A DNA stretch of 57,726 bases from Bacteroidota bacterium (GTDB taxonomy: Bacteria > Bacteroidota > Bacteroidia > Chitinophagales > Chitinophagaceae), in contig JAFDYC010000081.1 in the NCBI GenBank assembly GCA_018267625.1, positions 1 to 57,726 on the forward strand, in the 5' to 3' direction. Below are positions 26,307 to 35,415 of the stretch, in pieces; the stretch's first letter is position 1, and each line of letters opens with the position of its first letter. Under the pieces are notes generated by a model. It made no database searches. It was given only the letters and a program-made list of their open reading frames with translations, and was not told the DNA's origin. A program made the position numbers and the translations under genes.

Positions 26307-26987
26307 ATGCGCATTTTTCTGAAATTCCTGCTTCTAATTTGCCTGTGTTACCAGCCCTGGAGCCTGCTGGCACAGCCCCGCCCGACGAACATCAAACTGC
26401 TGGATGAATACAAGGACGGTAAGGGAAATCTGGTGCGGGTGGTGCAATACAATCAGGGGCTGATGCGCGTAACGGAAACCATCATTGAGCCCCTTCACCC
26501 ACGAATAGACATTGTCGTTCCCATTCGCATGGATACGGCCAACCGGGACCTGATCAGCATTTTCATTTCTAAAAGTCAGTATCGCCTGACGGTGAAATAT
26601 GGCAGGAAACCGATTCGCTCGTACAAAGCAGTATTTGGCCCCACACCCAAAGCCAATAAATACATGGAAGGTGACCGGAATACTCCCGAAGGCATCTTTC
26701 ACATAGCCAGCAAAAAACCCTCTTCCAAGTACGATAAGTTTCTGGCGCTTGACTACCCTAACGACTCCAGCCTGGCAAGGTTCAACCGGATGAAAGCGGA
26801 AGGCAAATTGCCCAGCTCAGCGCGGATTGGCGGCAGTGTGGGCATTCATGGCGTTTGGCCGGGCGGCGACGACCTGATTCAGATGGGTGTGGGCTGGACA
26901 GATGGCTGCATTGCTATTTGCAACAAAGACATCGAAGATTTGTACGGCCTGGTGGAAGTGGGCACGCCGGTAATTATCCGGAAGTGA
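26307..26987 (+). CDS. L,D-transpeptidase (YkuD family), periplasmic
   Basis: This 226-residue protein has an N-terminal signal peptide (MRIFLKFLLLICLCYQPWSL). The YkuD catalytic domain spans about residues 85-224. It opens with IFISKSQYRLTVKYGRKPI, has NTPEGIFHIASK (125-136), and its active-site motif is GIHGVWPGGDD...GWTDGCIAICN, with H181 and nucleophile C201. The common SHGC is TDGC here, which is frequent in the subfamily. The expected reaction is 3-3 cross-linking of peptidoglycan, or attachment of proteins to it, in the periplasm. A terminator lies 24 nt downstream. Confidence 0.92.
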   Translation: MRIFLKFLLLICLCYQPWSLLAQPRPTNIKLLDEYKDGKGNLVRVVQYNQGLMRVTETIIEPLHPRIDIVVPIRMDTANRDLISIFISKSQYRLTVKYGRKPIRSYKAVFGPTPKANKYMEGDRNTPEGIFHIASKKPSSKYDKFLALDYPNDSSLARFNRMKAEGKLPSSARIGGSVGIHGVWPGGDDLIQMGVGWTDGCIAICNKDIEDLYGLVEVGTPVIIRK

Positions 26988-27010
26988 CGAAATATTCAGA
27001 AGGCGCAGTC

Positions 27011-27048
27011 AAAAGCCCGAATCCGTGGTAGAATTCGGGCTTTTTTTT
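27011..27048 (+). terminator. Bidirectional terminator between the L,D-transpeptidase and the subtilase
   Basis: A perfect 9-bp stem (AGCCCGAAT at 27014-27022, ATTCGGGCT at 27033-27041) is followed by eight T on the plus strand. The four A before it give a short T run on the minus strand, so it can also end the protease transcript, whose stop is at 27064. Confidence 0.88.
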
Positions 27049-27063
27049 GAATTGGATATGAGG

Positions 27064-30000
27064 CTACTCCTTCACAAACTTCTGGGCGAATGCATTTCCT
27101 CTGTCATCACTCAGCCGGATCACATAAACCCCGGAGGCAAGTTTCCCGGTTCTCAAAGGATAGACGGTTCCTGATTGCATTGGGATGTCGCAGCGTTCTA
27201 GCAATACCCTTCCGGAAATATCGGTAACAGAGATCTGAATTCTTGCATCATCCGCGCCGGTATATCGAACATGGAGCATGCCGTCAACAGGATTCGGATA
27301 GATGTCGAAGAACCTTGACCCGGATACGATTGCCGGATGAGTTCTTTGCTGGCCGCCACCAGAAGCGGAATCCGCTTCGATATTTAACTCGTAGCCGACC
27401 TGACCATAGACCTGTTCGCTGTCTCCCGCCCCTGTTGTCTGCTGTAGATAGATGTGCGTGAAGACAGGAAATTCAATGGCAACGCTGTCGCGCAAGGCAA
27501 AACTTATTTCGAGCGGGAAAAACTCATTGCTGTCCAGATAGATGCTGTCAAGGCGGAGGGGCGTGGCGGGGTCATAAATGATAGTATGATGCACAGAATC
27601 TACCGCGCCGAATACACCATGACTGCCACCCATTTGCCAGCGCTCAAACAGAGTCGGGTCTAAGTTCAGCTTGGCATATAGGTATTCGGAAAGATTGCCG
27701 GCGTATTCCTTATGGATGTCGTTATCGGTAAAGAGTTTCAGGCTGAAATACTGGCCGGCATCGTTTGCGTTTGCAATCAAGGGATGCACCATCACAATTT
27801 TTGCATGTGTACGACCGAGATTCAGAAGAATCATATTGCGCGTTACGATGTTATTGTTGTTGCGCACATTGGTGGAAATAGTGCCTACGGTATCTTCCTT
27901 AAACGCCATTCCAAAAAGCGGAGAGACATTACCAGCTTCAATCCTTGCTAAAGCGCATATCTCCACCGTATCATTGCCATAAATCACCGGATTCTGCGGT
28001 TTCCACCCCTGACGAAAAATGGTGTCCTCACCCGGTTGTAGCATTGGGATCACAATGCCTCCATAACCTGGACTTCCCGGTGGCGTTATTTCACTACCTG
28101 CCAGAACACTGTTCCCGCCAATATTGACAAAATGGTTAATCCAGTTTTTGGGCCAAACTTCACCTGGAGAAGTGAGCGTCCAATACATTTTTACCCGCGC
28201 GCTATTCAAAGGAGAAACATTGCATCCCACATTGCGAATGCGCACGTACATCCAATTTGAATCTCCGCCTGAAAAGTATTCAGGGTTTTGATGCACATCG
28301 CTAAACGTATCATTTCTTCGGTTCCATAGATCGGGGCTGGTCCAAATGTCGAAGTTGCGTGGATCAAGCTTTGCCTGGGAATTAGGCTCGTCAAGCCGGT
28401 CAAAGTAAGAATCCCGCATCGCCAGGTCGTAATTGCCGCCCCTGAGTTTAAAGCTTACCCGAGCATTGGCCTCTTTCCGGGCAATGGGGCTGGCATCGGT
28501 TACGGTGAGCAGATAATGCACCATACTGTCTCCTGAAAAAGAAATGATGGACGGCGTAGCGCTGGTGTAATCATCCAGCCCCGTGTGATTATCGGCAAAG
28601 GCCACCCAGCGGTACGTATATGGCGGCGTTCCGTTCTTTATTCTGACCGAGAACTTAGGATTGACCTTGTTGCTGGCATGGCCCGGCACGCAGAGCGGAT
28701 TACAGTCGACACCGTCTATGTACATGGTACTCGCTATCGGGTTATTGCAATTAAATTTTTTGACCATCGAATCAGCGGCGGCGGCATCCAATCTTCCCGC
28801 CCCTAATTGCCCCCTGTACTTTGCATTGGCGCGCAATCCGTCAATGTTGTGGGCGGTGGCTTTAAGGATATACTCTATCTGGTAAGGCGTCAGCGGGCAT
28901 TTTTCAGCATGAAGCATGAGGCCGACCGTACCGGCCACCAGCGGCGCAGAAAGCGATGAGCCGACTCCGCCGGGATCATAATCCGCGGAATGCGTGATGT
29001 TGTTGCAATCCACGGTATCGTCGCAGATAGTGCCCATGAAGAGGCCTGGTGCGCTAAGGTCCACGCGCGAGTTGTGGGTCATGGTGGTGAAGAAGCCGGG
29101 ATGTGAGTCGCAGGCAGGGATCCAGGTCAGGTGATAATCCTTGACGCTCACTTCATGGTTTGCCGTATCCCAGGGGATGATGGGGTCGTTGTTCTGCCCG
29201 ACGGCGGTAACGGAAATATTATGGTCGAAGGAAGCGGGAAAGACGAAGCTGCTGTCGCCGCAGGCGCTTTCCGCGGCATTGCCCGCGGCGCATACCACCG
29301 TAGTTCCATTTTCGTAAACCTCGTTATATACCTCGCACTCTTCCGCCCGGCCGGTAAAGTCCAGTGTATCCTCGCACCAGTGCCTCCAACTGATGTTTAT
29401 CACCTTGATACCATCCTGAGACATCAGCATGGCAATGCTATCCCCTCCGAACAGGCCACTTGGCCCTACGACTGCATGGCACAGGAATCCTATCGAAGAC
29501 AAACCGATGTTATTATTTGTCTTGCCTGCCACAATGCCTGTTACCGTTGTGCCGTGGGAAGGCCCTACAAAGCCGCCGGGATAATATATCTTGTCCACCT
29601 TGCCCCGCAGCTCGGCATGGAAGGTGTCGGGGCGTGTGTCCACAATACCGATTTTGATTTCCGCCCCTCCAGAATCAATATCCCACGCCTCCTTAGCGCG
29701 TATCAGGTCAAGGTCTTTTTGATCCCCTCCGAAAACAGCGCCATAGTCGTTCGTAGTATATTCCCATACTGCCGGCTTCTGCTCCCGACCTCCCACAAAC
29801 ACATCCGGGTAGGCCGATTGCAAATCATTCATCAGGCTGATGGAATTCGCTGTAACAAAATAAACCTGCCGCATGTAAGGGAAGCGGGAACGTGGATAGG
29901 CCTGCTGAAAAGAATAGACCTGGTAGCCGGCGACAATTCCATTGAGGTCGGGCTGAGCAAAAGAGAGCATCAGCGGGCCTGTGCCGGTAGCTTCCGGCAA

Positions 30001-30111
30001 ATAGGCCGGGTCTGTAATCGTCATCGTGAAGGCGACGGTGTCCTGCGCCTCGGCAAGGACGGACAGGCATACCAATACGATGGATGCCATAGCACGTAGC
30101 ATTGTTTTCAT
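27064..30111 (-). CDS. T9SS-secreted subtilisin-like serine protease (S8)
   Basis: This 1015-residue protein begins with a signal peptide (MKTMLRAMASIVLVCLSVLA). A propeptide-like region precedes the S8 domain (about 135-410). The catalytic triad is D158 (IGIVDTRPD), H186 (PSHGTTVTGIVAG) and S386 (GVGSSLSAPLVAG), with the oxyanion asparagine N278 in CAAGNA; the usual GTS is GSS. The region after about 450 holds Ig/PKD-like beta domains (PPYTYRWVAF, VSFKLRGG), then a region homologous to 985-1998. It ends in a T9SS type A sorting domain (FDIYPNPVDG, then ASGVYVIRLSD). It is the second gene after the delta-60 gene (8-nt gap), probably co-transcribed. The likely role is a surface or secreted protease. 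Confidence 0.95.
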   Translation of the reverse strand: MKTMLRAMASIVLVCLSVLAEAQDTVAFTMTITDPAYLPEATGTGPLMLSFAQPDLNGIVAGYQVYSFQQAYPRSRFPYMRQVYFVTANSISLMNDLQSAYPDVFVGGREQKPAVWEYTTNDYGAVFGGDQKDLDLIRAKEAWDIDSGGAEIKIGIVDTRPDTFHAELRGKVDKIYYPGGFVGPSHGTTVTGIVAGKTNNNIGLSSIGFLCHAVVGPSGLFGGDSIAMLMSQDGIKVINISWRHWCEDTLDFTGRAEECEVYNEVYENGTTVVCAAGNAAESACGDSSFVFPASFDHNISVTAVGQNNDPIIPWDTANHEVSVKDYHLTWIPACDSHPGFFTTMTHNSRVDLSAPGLFMGTICDDTVDCNNITHSADYDPGGVGSSLSAPLVAGTVGLMLHAEKCPLTPYQIEYILKATAHNIDGLRANAKYRGQLGAGRLDAAAADSMVKKFNCNNPIASTMYIDGVDCNPLCVPGHASNKVNPKFSVRIKNGTPPYTYRWVAFADNHTGLDDYTSATPSIISFSGDSMVHYLLTVTDASPIARKEANARVSFKLRGGNYDLAMRDSYFDRLDEPNSQAKLDPRNFDIWTSPDLWNRRNDTFSDVHQNPEYFSGGDSNWMYVRIRNVGCNVSPLNSARVKMYWTLTSPGEVWPKNWINHFVNIGGNSVLAGSEITPPGSPGYGGIVIPMLQPGEDTIFRQGWKPQNPVIYGNDTVEICALARIEAGNVSPLFGMAFKEDTVGTISTNVRNNNNIVTRNMILLNLGRTHAKIVMVHPLIANANDAGQYFSLKLFTDNDIHKEYAGNLSEYLYAKLNLDPTLFERWQMGGSHGVFGAVDSVHHTIIYDPATPLRLDSIYLDSNEFFPLEISFALRDSVAIEFPVFTHIYLQQTTGAGDSEQVYGQVGYELNIEADSASGGGQQRTHPAIVSGSRFFDIYPNPVDGMLHVRYTGADDARIQISVTDISGRVLLERCDIPMQSGTVYPLRTGKLASGVYVIRLSDDRGNAFAQKFVKE

Positions 30112-30119
30112 GGTTGCAA

Positions 30120-31559
30120 TTATTGTTTGGTGAAGAGGATACTTTGGTTGAAAGAAGGCGAGGAAATGGAAAGCAGATAGCTTCCTGGCTCTAAATAGGA
30201 AACATCTATTAACGCGCGATTGTTTGCCAAGCTACACGAACGGAGTAGTCTGCCATCCATGCCGCGAATCGAATAAATACACCTCCCGGAAGGAGTCTGT
30301 CCAAAATCAATGGTTATCTCATTGTGTACGGGATTAGGATAAATGCGCACCGAAGTCTTCATTTTCGGCCTGATGCCTGTTGCCGCATCGGCCAACCACC
30401 TAACCAGGGTCAGCCTGTATTGGCCGCCGCTGCTGCTCATCCCTCCTCCCAATATTTTCCCGTCCGGCTGCATGGCGAGTGTGTACATCTCATCGAATTT
30501 TGTCCCGCTCACATCCGTTCTGCGCACACCGTTTTGCCCGAATGTGGAATCGAGCGAAGTGCCTTCGGGCATCAGCCTTGCTGCCACAAAGTCGCCGTCA
30601 TATCCTCCGCACAGCAGCTTCTCATCCGGCGTAAGATGCATGGCGGTAACGCGCACGCTGGGCACGGTAGCAAAGCCATCCTGGCCGTAAGTGGAATCTA
30701 TGCTTCCATCCAGCTTTAGCCGCATGATACCGGCATCACCCGTTAGGCCACCAATGGCCAACAATAACTTTCCATCAGGCTGGATGATGGTTGCACGGCA
30801 GTAATCCACTATGAGCGGATAGGATTTCCCTGTATGATTAAACGAGCTATCCGGGGTGCCATCGGGCAGGAACTGCATCGCCATGGCCGAGCGGTATTTC
30901 TGTGGGTTGTACCCGATTCCTCCGATAGCAATTCTTCCATCAGACAACAGGCCGATACCGCTGACATTGCCCTGGTAGCTTCCATTAGAAGTAATGATGC
31001 TGCCGTTGGTGCCGAAGCTGCTGTCTAATGTTCCCTGTGCAGTCAGACGGAACAGAGTAACATCATCGTTTACTTGCGCGACCACTACTATCTTCCCGTC
31101 CGGCTGCTGCAAGGCACGATCCGCACCGAGCCATATATGGGCCCTTCCATCATCTCCGTACCCCTGGTCAACAGAGCCATACGTATTCAGACGAATGGCA
31201 AAAGCTCCGCTATCGGAACGACCCACAACAATAATTTTCCCATCGGGCTGTGGAAATATTGCTGCAATAACAGAGCTTGTAAATTGGCTGAGATTGTCCG
31301 CCAAGATGCTGCCTGTGCCAGCAAAGCTACTATCCGGCAGTCCGTTGCTGGTATAACGAGTAAGCACGTTACCACCCACGAGAACTTTTCCATCGTATTG
31401 CAATGCTATACGCTCCATGTACCGAGCGTCACCATTCACATCCGAATCGAGCACAATACCGTTATTGCCGAATGCGGGGTCGAGGCCGGGCAGGGTTTGC
31501 GCGGCCGTGAAATGTGCATTAAGAACAACAAACAGGACGAGTAGCGAGAAATTTTTCAT
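30120..31559 (-). CDS. T9SS-secreted delta-60 repeat protein
   Basis: This 479-residue protein starts with a signal peptide (MKNFSLLVLFVVLNAHFTAA). Seven delta-60 type repeats with a D-[PS]-x-[FY]-[GAN] core are visible (DPAFGNNG, DSSFAGTG, DQGYGDDG, DSSFGTNG, DSSFNHTG, DSTYGQDG, DSTFGQNG), separated by 'QPDGKI' segments. This suggests a beta-propeller-like domain to about residue 390. The C-terminus is a T9SS type A sorting domain (RIYPNPVHNEITID, then EPGSYLLSI). It is paralogous to 1-964 and lies 8 nt upstream of the subtilase gene, so the two are likely one operon. A start at 31607 would add 16 residues before the signal peptide. Confidence 0.92.
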   Translation of the reverse strand: MKNFSLLVLFVVLNAHFTAAQTLPGLDPAFGNNGIVLDSDVNGDARYMERIALQYDGKVLVGGNVLTRYTSNGLPDSSFAGTGSILADNLSQFTSSVIAAIFPQPDGKIIVVGRSDSGAFAIRLNTYGSVDQGYGDDGRAHIWLGADRALQQPDGKIVVVAQVNDDVTLFRLTAQGTLDSSFGTNGSIITSNGSYQGNVSGIGLLSDGRIAIGGIGYNPQKYRSAMAMQFLPDGTPDSSFNHTGKSYPLIVDYCRATIIQPDGKLLLAIGGLTGDAGIMRLKLDGSIDSTYGQDGFATVPSVRVTAMHLTPDEKLLCGGYDGDFVAARLMPEGTSLDSTFGQNGVRRTDVSGTKFDEMYTLAMQPDGKILGGGMSSSGGQYRLTLVRWLADAATGIRPKMKTSVRIYPNPVHNEITIDFGQTPSGRCIYSIRGMDGRLLRSCSLANNRALIDVSYLEPGSYLLSISSPSFNQSILFTKQ

Positions 31560-31638
31560 GATGCAAGAATTAAAAAAACATACTCTAAAGCTATCTAAGG
31601 AGGACAATAGCCCGCAAGTATAAGGAGCCTTTATTTAA

Positions 31639-31654
31639 TCAACGAATCCGTTGA
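31639..31654. promoter_or_regulatory. Candidate operator dyad (TCAACG-N4-CGTTGA)
   Basis: This is a perfect 6-bp dyad with a 4-nt spacer in an AT-rich context, 37 nt before the XRE regulator ATG and 79 nt before the divergent delta-60 start. Its size and symmetry suit binding by a dimeric HTH protein. This is inference from position. Confidence 0.3.
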
Positions 31655-31691
31655 CGATATTTTTTATCAGGGTGGATACTATTGGCGCTGG

Positions 31692-31919
31692 ATGCCCCTC
31701 ACGCCGAAGCAAAAAGACGAATTGAAGCGATTAGGCGCACGGGTAAAGGCATTGCGAGAGGAGCGGCAACTTACCCTCAAGGAGTTGGCGTACCAGATGG
31801 ATAAAGACCCTCAGTCAATTAGCAGGCTGGAGACCGGCGGCGTTAATCCATCCTATCTATATCTACAAGAGATTTGTGCCGGGCTGGAGATTTCCATGCA
31901 CGAACTCTGCTCCTTTTAG
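31692..31919 (+). CDS. Small XRE-family HTH regulator
   Basis: This 75-residue protein is essentially a single helix-turn-helix domain of the Cro/CI type: LGARVKALREERQLTLKELA (14-33), recognition region DPQSISRLETGGVNPSY (39-55) and a closing LQEICAGLEISMHEL. No partner toxin or second domain is adjacent. It may control its own promoter or the divergent delta-60/protease operon through the dyad at 31639-31654, but there is no direct evidence. The ATG at 31692 follows a TACTATTG-like sequence (31677-31684). Confidence 0.85.
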   Translation: MPLTPKQKDELKRLGARVKALREERQLTLKELAYQMDKDPQSISRLETGGVNPSYLYLQEICAGLEISMHELCSF

Positions 31920-31940
31920 GCAACTTACTTCGGTCTCCCC

Positions 31941-32444
31941 TCACCATTCATAATCCCGCTCCACTTGCTGCTTTAGCCTTTTCACGAGCTCGTAGGTCGC
32001 CGGGCAGCGCGTCACATTGCCGATGAAGGTGTCGTTGTAGTCGTCGAAGGGCCGTTTGTTGTGGTGTGGAAATTCGGCACAGTCAGCCGGGCGCACTTCA
32101 TAGATGCCGCAGCGATTGTCGGCCTGTAAAAACTGACAAGGCTGCTGGCGGTTTACCCAGTCGCCATTTTCCTCGTCCTGTTGTAGCCACTTGGCTATAA
32201 AATCCTTCGGTTTCATGCCGAGGTGCTTTGCAATGCGCCGGATGTCCTGCTGGCTGTAAGTGGGAGTCATCGTTTTGCAGCAGTGCGCACATTGAGTGCA
32301 ATCCGTTTCGGCCCATACTTCGGCATCTGTCTTTTCCACTAGTGCCGGCATGTCTTCGGGCACTATTTCATCGAGCTTTTTTAAGAAAGAAATCAGCCCG
32401 TCCTTATTGCGTGCTGCACGGCGGCGGAATTGCTGCAAGTCCAT
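31941..32444 (-). CDS. YkgJ-type cysteine cluster protein
   Basis: This 167-residue protein has the YkgJ/Zn- or Fe-binding cluster pattern: TDCTQCAHCCKTM (48-60) and, further on, PCQFLQADNRCGIYEVRPADC with CAEFPHHN. The eight conserved cysteines in these blocks are the presumed metal ligands. The family has no firm function; some members resemble oxidases that use Fe-S or zinc sites. It lies alone and convergent with the XRE gene, with 21 nt between stops and no hairpin seen. Confidence 0.88.
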   Translation of the reverse strand: MDLQQFRRRAARNKDGLISFLKKLDEIVPEDMPALVEKTDAEVWAETDCTQCAHCCKTMTPTYSQQDIRRIAKHLGMKPKDFIAKWLQQDEENGDWVNRQQPCQFLQADNRCGIYEVRPADCAEFPHHNKRPFDDYNDTFIGNVTRCPATYELVKRLKQQVERDYEW

Positions 32445-32632
32445 AGGAAGGGGCTAAAGTTAGGTGCCCGCCGGCTTGCATTCCGGAGGAAAAATGCGGT
32501 GATTGTTTGGGTAGCATTACGGATTTGCCGAAGCGGGAATGGGGCTCGCCGACTATTTTCCCGGGGCAGTCGCTTTAGCGATTTTATCTGCTTTCATTTC
32601 CGGTTGCAAGGCCAACTTTACAGCCCTGCCCT

Positions 32633-35302
32633 ATGCGCCGCTGTTGCCCCTTCCTTTTGTTGCTCATGAGCCTGCTGCCCACCCTGAGGCTTCACGCACA
32701 GCAACACAATGACCAGCATTTGGTGGATTCTATACTTCAGGTTGCCGATAGCCTGAACCGGCATGCAGATTCTGTGTTCCGCAAACCGCAAGCAGCCCCG
32801 AAAACCGACAGCCTGCATTCGATAGAGCAGGCAGCATCTGTTCAAAAAGGAGCGTATCAGGTCAGCGGCATAGTGCGGGACAAGGGCACGGGGGAAGGAG
32901 TGCCTTTTGCCAATGTCTTTTTCCCGGGCAGCGATGTGGGCATTCCTTCTGACATTGACGGGCATTTCAGCCTGAGCTTTGAAAAGCCACCGGGCGACAG
33001 CCTCCGCGCCACGGCTATCGGCTACAAGAGCACGACCATCCGGTTTCGGGCAGCAGGCGAGCGGCATCGGGATATTGAAATAGAATTGAATCGCGAAGTG
33101 ACCAGCCTGAATGAGTTTGTTTTTCACTCTGGCGAGGATCCTGCACTGGCGCTGCTGCGGCAAATCATCGCGCACAAACCGAAGAACAACACGGAAAAAT
33201 TGCGCAACTACAGCTACCATGTGTACAACAAGCTGGAGCTTGATTTGCGCAACCTGAGCAGAAAGCAATTTGAAAACTTGCCGGTGCCGATGATTAAGAA
33301 GTTCGGCTTCATCTACAACAACCTCGACAGCACCAGCGAGACAACACCCTTCCTGCCTTTTTTCCTCACAGAAAGCAGCTCCGATTATTACTATCAGCGC
33401 AACCCAAAAAAGACACGTGAGTTCATTAATGCCATCAACATAAAAGGCATTCAGAACGAAAGCATAGACCAGTTCCTGGGCTCTTCTCACCAAAACGTAA
33501 ATGCGTACGAAAACTTCCTACCGGTCTTCGATAAATCGTTTATATCGCCCATTTCGGACCGGGGTGTTTTCTACTACAAATACCGTATCAAGGACACGCA
33601 GTCGGCCTATGGGCATCCGATTGTGCTGGTGAATTTCCGCCCCAGGCGGGAAGGTGAAAAGTGTTTCTACGGCGACTTCTGGGTGGTGCTCGACTCAATC
33701 TATGCCATCCAGCGTATCTCGATGGAAGTGCCCAAAGATGCAAACATCAACTTCGTAAGCCGGGTGAGCCTGTATCAGGAAACAGCACCCGTGGCCGACT
33801 CGGTCTGGTTTACGGTGAAGGAGAAATTCGTTACCGATTTCATGCTGCCTTACAGCCCGAAACTGCCGGGTTTTATTGGCCGGAAAACCACCTTGTACAA
33901 CGACATCGCCTTCAATCAGGATAGTATTTCCCGCGTGCTCGACGATCCCAGGTTCAAGCGTGATGTGCTGGTGGCCGATGATGCCCGCCAGCGTCCGGAT
34001 TCTTTTTGGGAAGGGCACCGGCCAGAGTCTCTTTCAAAAAACGAAATGGCGGTCTATATGATGATAGACACGCTGGACCATCTCCCCATCTTTCAACGTT
34101 TCAAGAATTTTGTGAAGCTCGTGGGCCTCGGCATCTATAGCGTGGGTGCTTTCGATATCGGGCCTTACTGGAATGTGTATAGCCACAATCAGGTGGAGGG
34201 AAACCGGTTCCGAATGGGCCTCGCTACGAACAAAAAGCTATGGAAAGACCTGCGCCTGGGCACGTATTTGGCCTATGGCAGCGAGGATCATACGCTGAAA
34301 TATTTCGGCGATGCTTTCTGGATTTTTAATCGCGAACCCCGTGCTTATCTCTACGCCTCATATCGCAATGACCTGGACCGAAGCAATAACTATTACGACA
34401 ACTCGGTAGGCCCGGACAACATCTTTTCAGGCATCATCCGCAAGAGTAATGTGCCTTACAAACTGGCCCTGATAAAGGATACCCGCCTGGAGCTTTACAA
34501 AGAATATTTCAGTGGCTTTTCGAATATGCTGACCTTCCAGCACCGCAGCTTTCACCCTTATGACCCGCTGCCATACAAGGGCATCTTTACGGACGACCAG
34601 GGCAACGAGCGGCCGGAAATAACGAACACCGAATTCGGCCTGCGCCTGCGTTATGCCTTCAAAGAAACTTTTGTAGAAAGCAATTATTACCGCAGAAGTC
34701 TGGGCTCTGATTACCCGATTGTAGAACTGCGCGCATCTGTAGGCCTGAAAAATTTCCTGGGCGGGGAATATGATTACCAAAAGGCGGCTCTTTCTATTTC
34801 TGACTATTGGAACATTGCGCCGCTGGGCACCCTCTACTATAATTTCTTCGCCGGAAAAACTTTTGGTACGCTTCCTTATCCCCTGCTGGATGTGGCACCG
34901 GGCAATGAGTTTTATTACTACCTGCGCAATGCCTTCAACATGATGAACCGCTTCGAGTTTATCTCAGACCAATACGCCGGCTTTAACCTGGAACATGAAA
35001 TCGGCGGTGGCATTTTTAATTATATCCCTTACCTGCGCAAGGCCAAGCTGCGCCAGTTCTGGACGGCAAAGGGAATCGTAGGATCCCTGTCTGATGCCAA
35101 CCGCACGCTCAACCTAGTGCCTGGTGGCTATCCCTTCCGCAGCTTCGAAGGTCATCCTTACCTGGAACTGGGCACCGGCGTGAGCAATATCCTGCAGGTG
35201 TTCCGGATTGACTTTGTCTGGCGCGTGACGCCCCCACTGTTACCTACAGAAACCAAAGCGCATTACTTCGGCATTTTCGGAAGCGTCAGGTTTGATTTTT
35301 AA
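32633..35302 (+). CDS. DUF5686 family outer-membrane protein with CarboxypepD_reg-like domain
   Basis: This 889-residue protein begins with a signal peptide (MRRCCPFLLLLMSLLPTLRL, then HAQ). A carboxypeptidase-regulatory-like domain spans about 80-165 (YQVSGIVRDKGTGEGVPFANV, DIDGHFSLSF, ATAIGYKS). A long region with aromatic-alternating strands follows and ends in a barrel whose final residues are HYFGIFGSVRFDF, a typical outer-membrane ending with Phe. This order is the DUF5686 architecture of Bacteroidota. A role in surface processing or transport is inferred. It is upstream of uvrB with palindrome copy 3 between them. Confidence 0.88.
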   Translation: MRRCCPFLLLLMSLLPTLRLHAQQHNDQHLVDSILQVADSLNRHADSVFRKPQAAPKTDSLHSIEQAASVQKGAYQVSGIVRDKGTGEGVPFANVFFPGSDVGIPSDIDGHFSLSFEKPPGDSLRATAIGYKSTTIRFRAAGERHRDIEIELNREVTSLNEFVFHSGEDPALALLRQIIAHKPKNNTEKLRNYSYHVYNKLELDLRNLSRKQFENLPVPMIKKFGFIYNNLDSTSETTPFLPFFLTESSSDYYYQRNPKKTREFINAINIKGIQNESIDQFLGSSHQNVNAYENFLPVFDKSFISPISDRGVFYYKYRIKDTQSAYGHPIVLVNFRPRREGEKCFYGDFWVVLDSIYAIQRISMEVPKDANINFVSRVSLYQETAPVADSVWFTVKEKFVTDFMLPYSPKLPGFIGRKTTLYNDIAFNQDSISRVLDDPRFKRDVLVADDARQRPDSFWEGHRPESLSKNEMAVYMMIDTLDHLPIFQRFKNFVKLVGLGIYSVGAFDIGPYWNVYSHNQVEGNRFRMGLATNKKLWKDLRLGTYLAYGSEDHTLKYFGDAFWIFNREPRAYLYASYRNDLDRSNNYYDNSVGPDNIFSGIIRKSNVPYKLALIKDTRLELYKEYFSGFSNMLTFQHRSFHPYDPLPYKGIFTDDQGNERPEITNTEFGLRLRYAFKETFVESNYYRRSLGSDYPIVELRASVGLKNFLGGEYDYQKAALSISDYWNIAPLGTLYYNFFAGKTFGTLPYPLLDVAPGNEFYYYLRNAFNMMNRFEFISDQYAGFNLEHEIGGGIFNYIPYLRKAKLRQFWTAKGIVGSLSDANRTLNLVPGGYPFRSFEGHPYLELGTGVSNILQVFRIDFVWRVTPPLLPTETKAHYFGIFGSVRFDF

Positions 35303-35370
35303 AGAGGCATAGATAGCGAAGGCGAGCGTGTGATGTAAGCCTGGATTTTTTGGGAATTTTGAAGAGAAGG

Positions 35371-35403
35371 AGGGCTTCCAGGTCTTTAAGACCTGGAAGC
35401 CCT
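35371..35403. repeat. RAYT-type palindrome, copy 3, just before uvrB
   Basis: This is a perfect 16-bp inverted repeat around one T. The core CTTCCAGGTCTT is as in copies 1 and 2, and the outer bases are AGGG/CCCT. It sits 12 nt upstream of the uvrB ATG and 68 nt after the DUF5686 stop, far from the RAYT at 9.3-9.9 kb, so it is a dispersed copy. Confidence 0.85.
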
Positions 35404-35415
35404 TCAACCCTTACC

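Noticed and set aside
29131..30099. 322-codon plus-strand frame antisense to the subtilase
   Set aside because: It is a shadow of the protease gene, whose catalytic motifs and signal peptide are clear on the minus strand; the antisense product has no family features.
32618..33493. 291-codon minus-strand frame antisense to the DUF5686 gene
   Set aside because: The plus strand encodes a signal peptide and recognised domains across this stretch, and the antisense frame shows no motif.
35350..35415. Upstream extension of uvrB
   Set aside because: It is a translation of palindrome copy 3; the conserved N-terminus begins at 35416.
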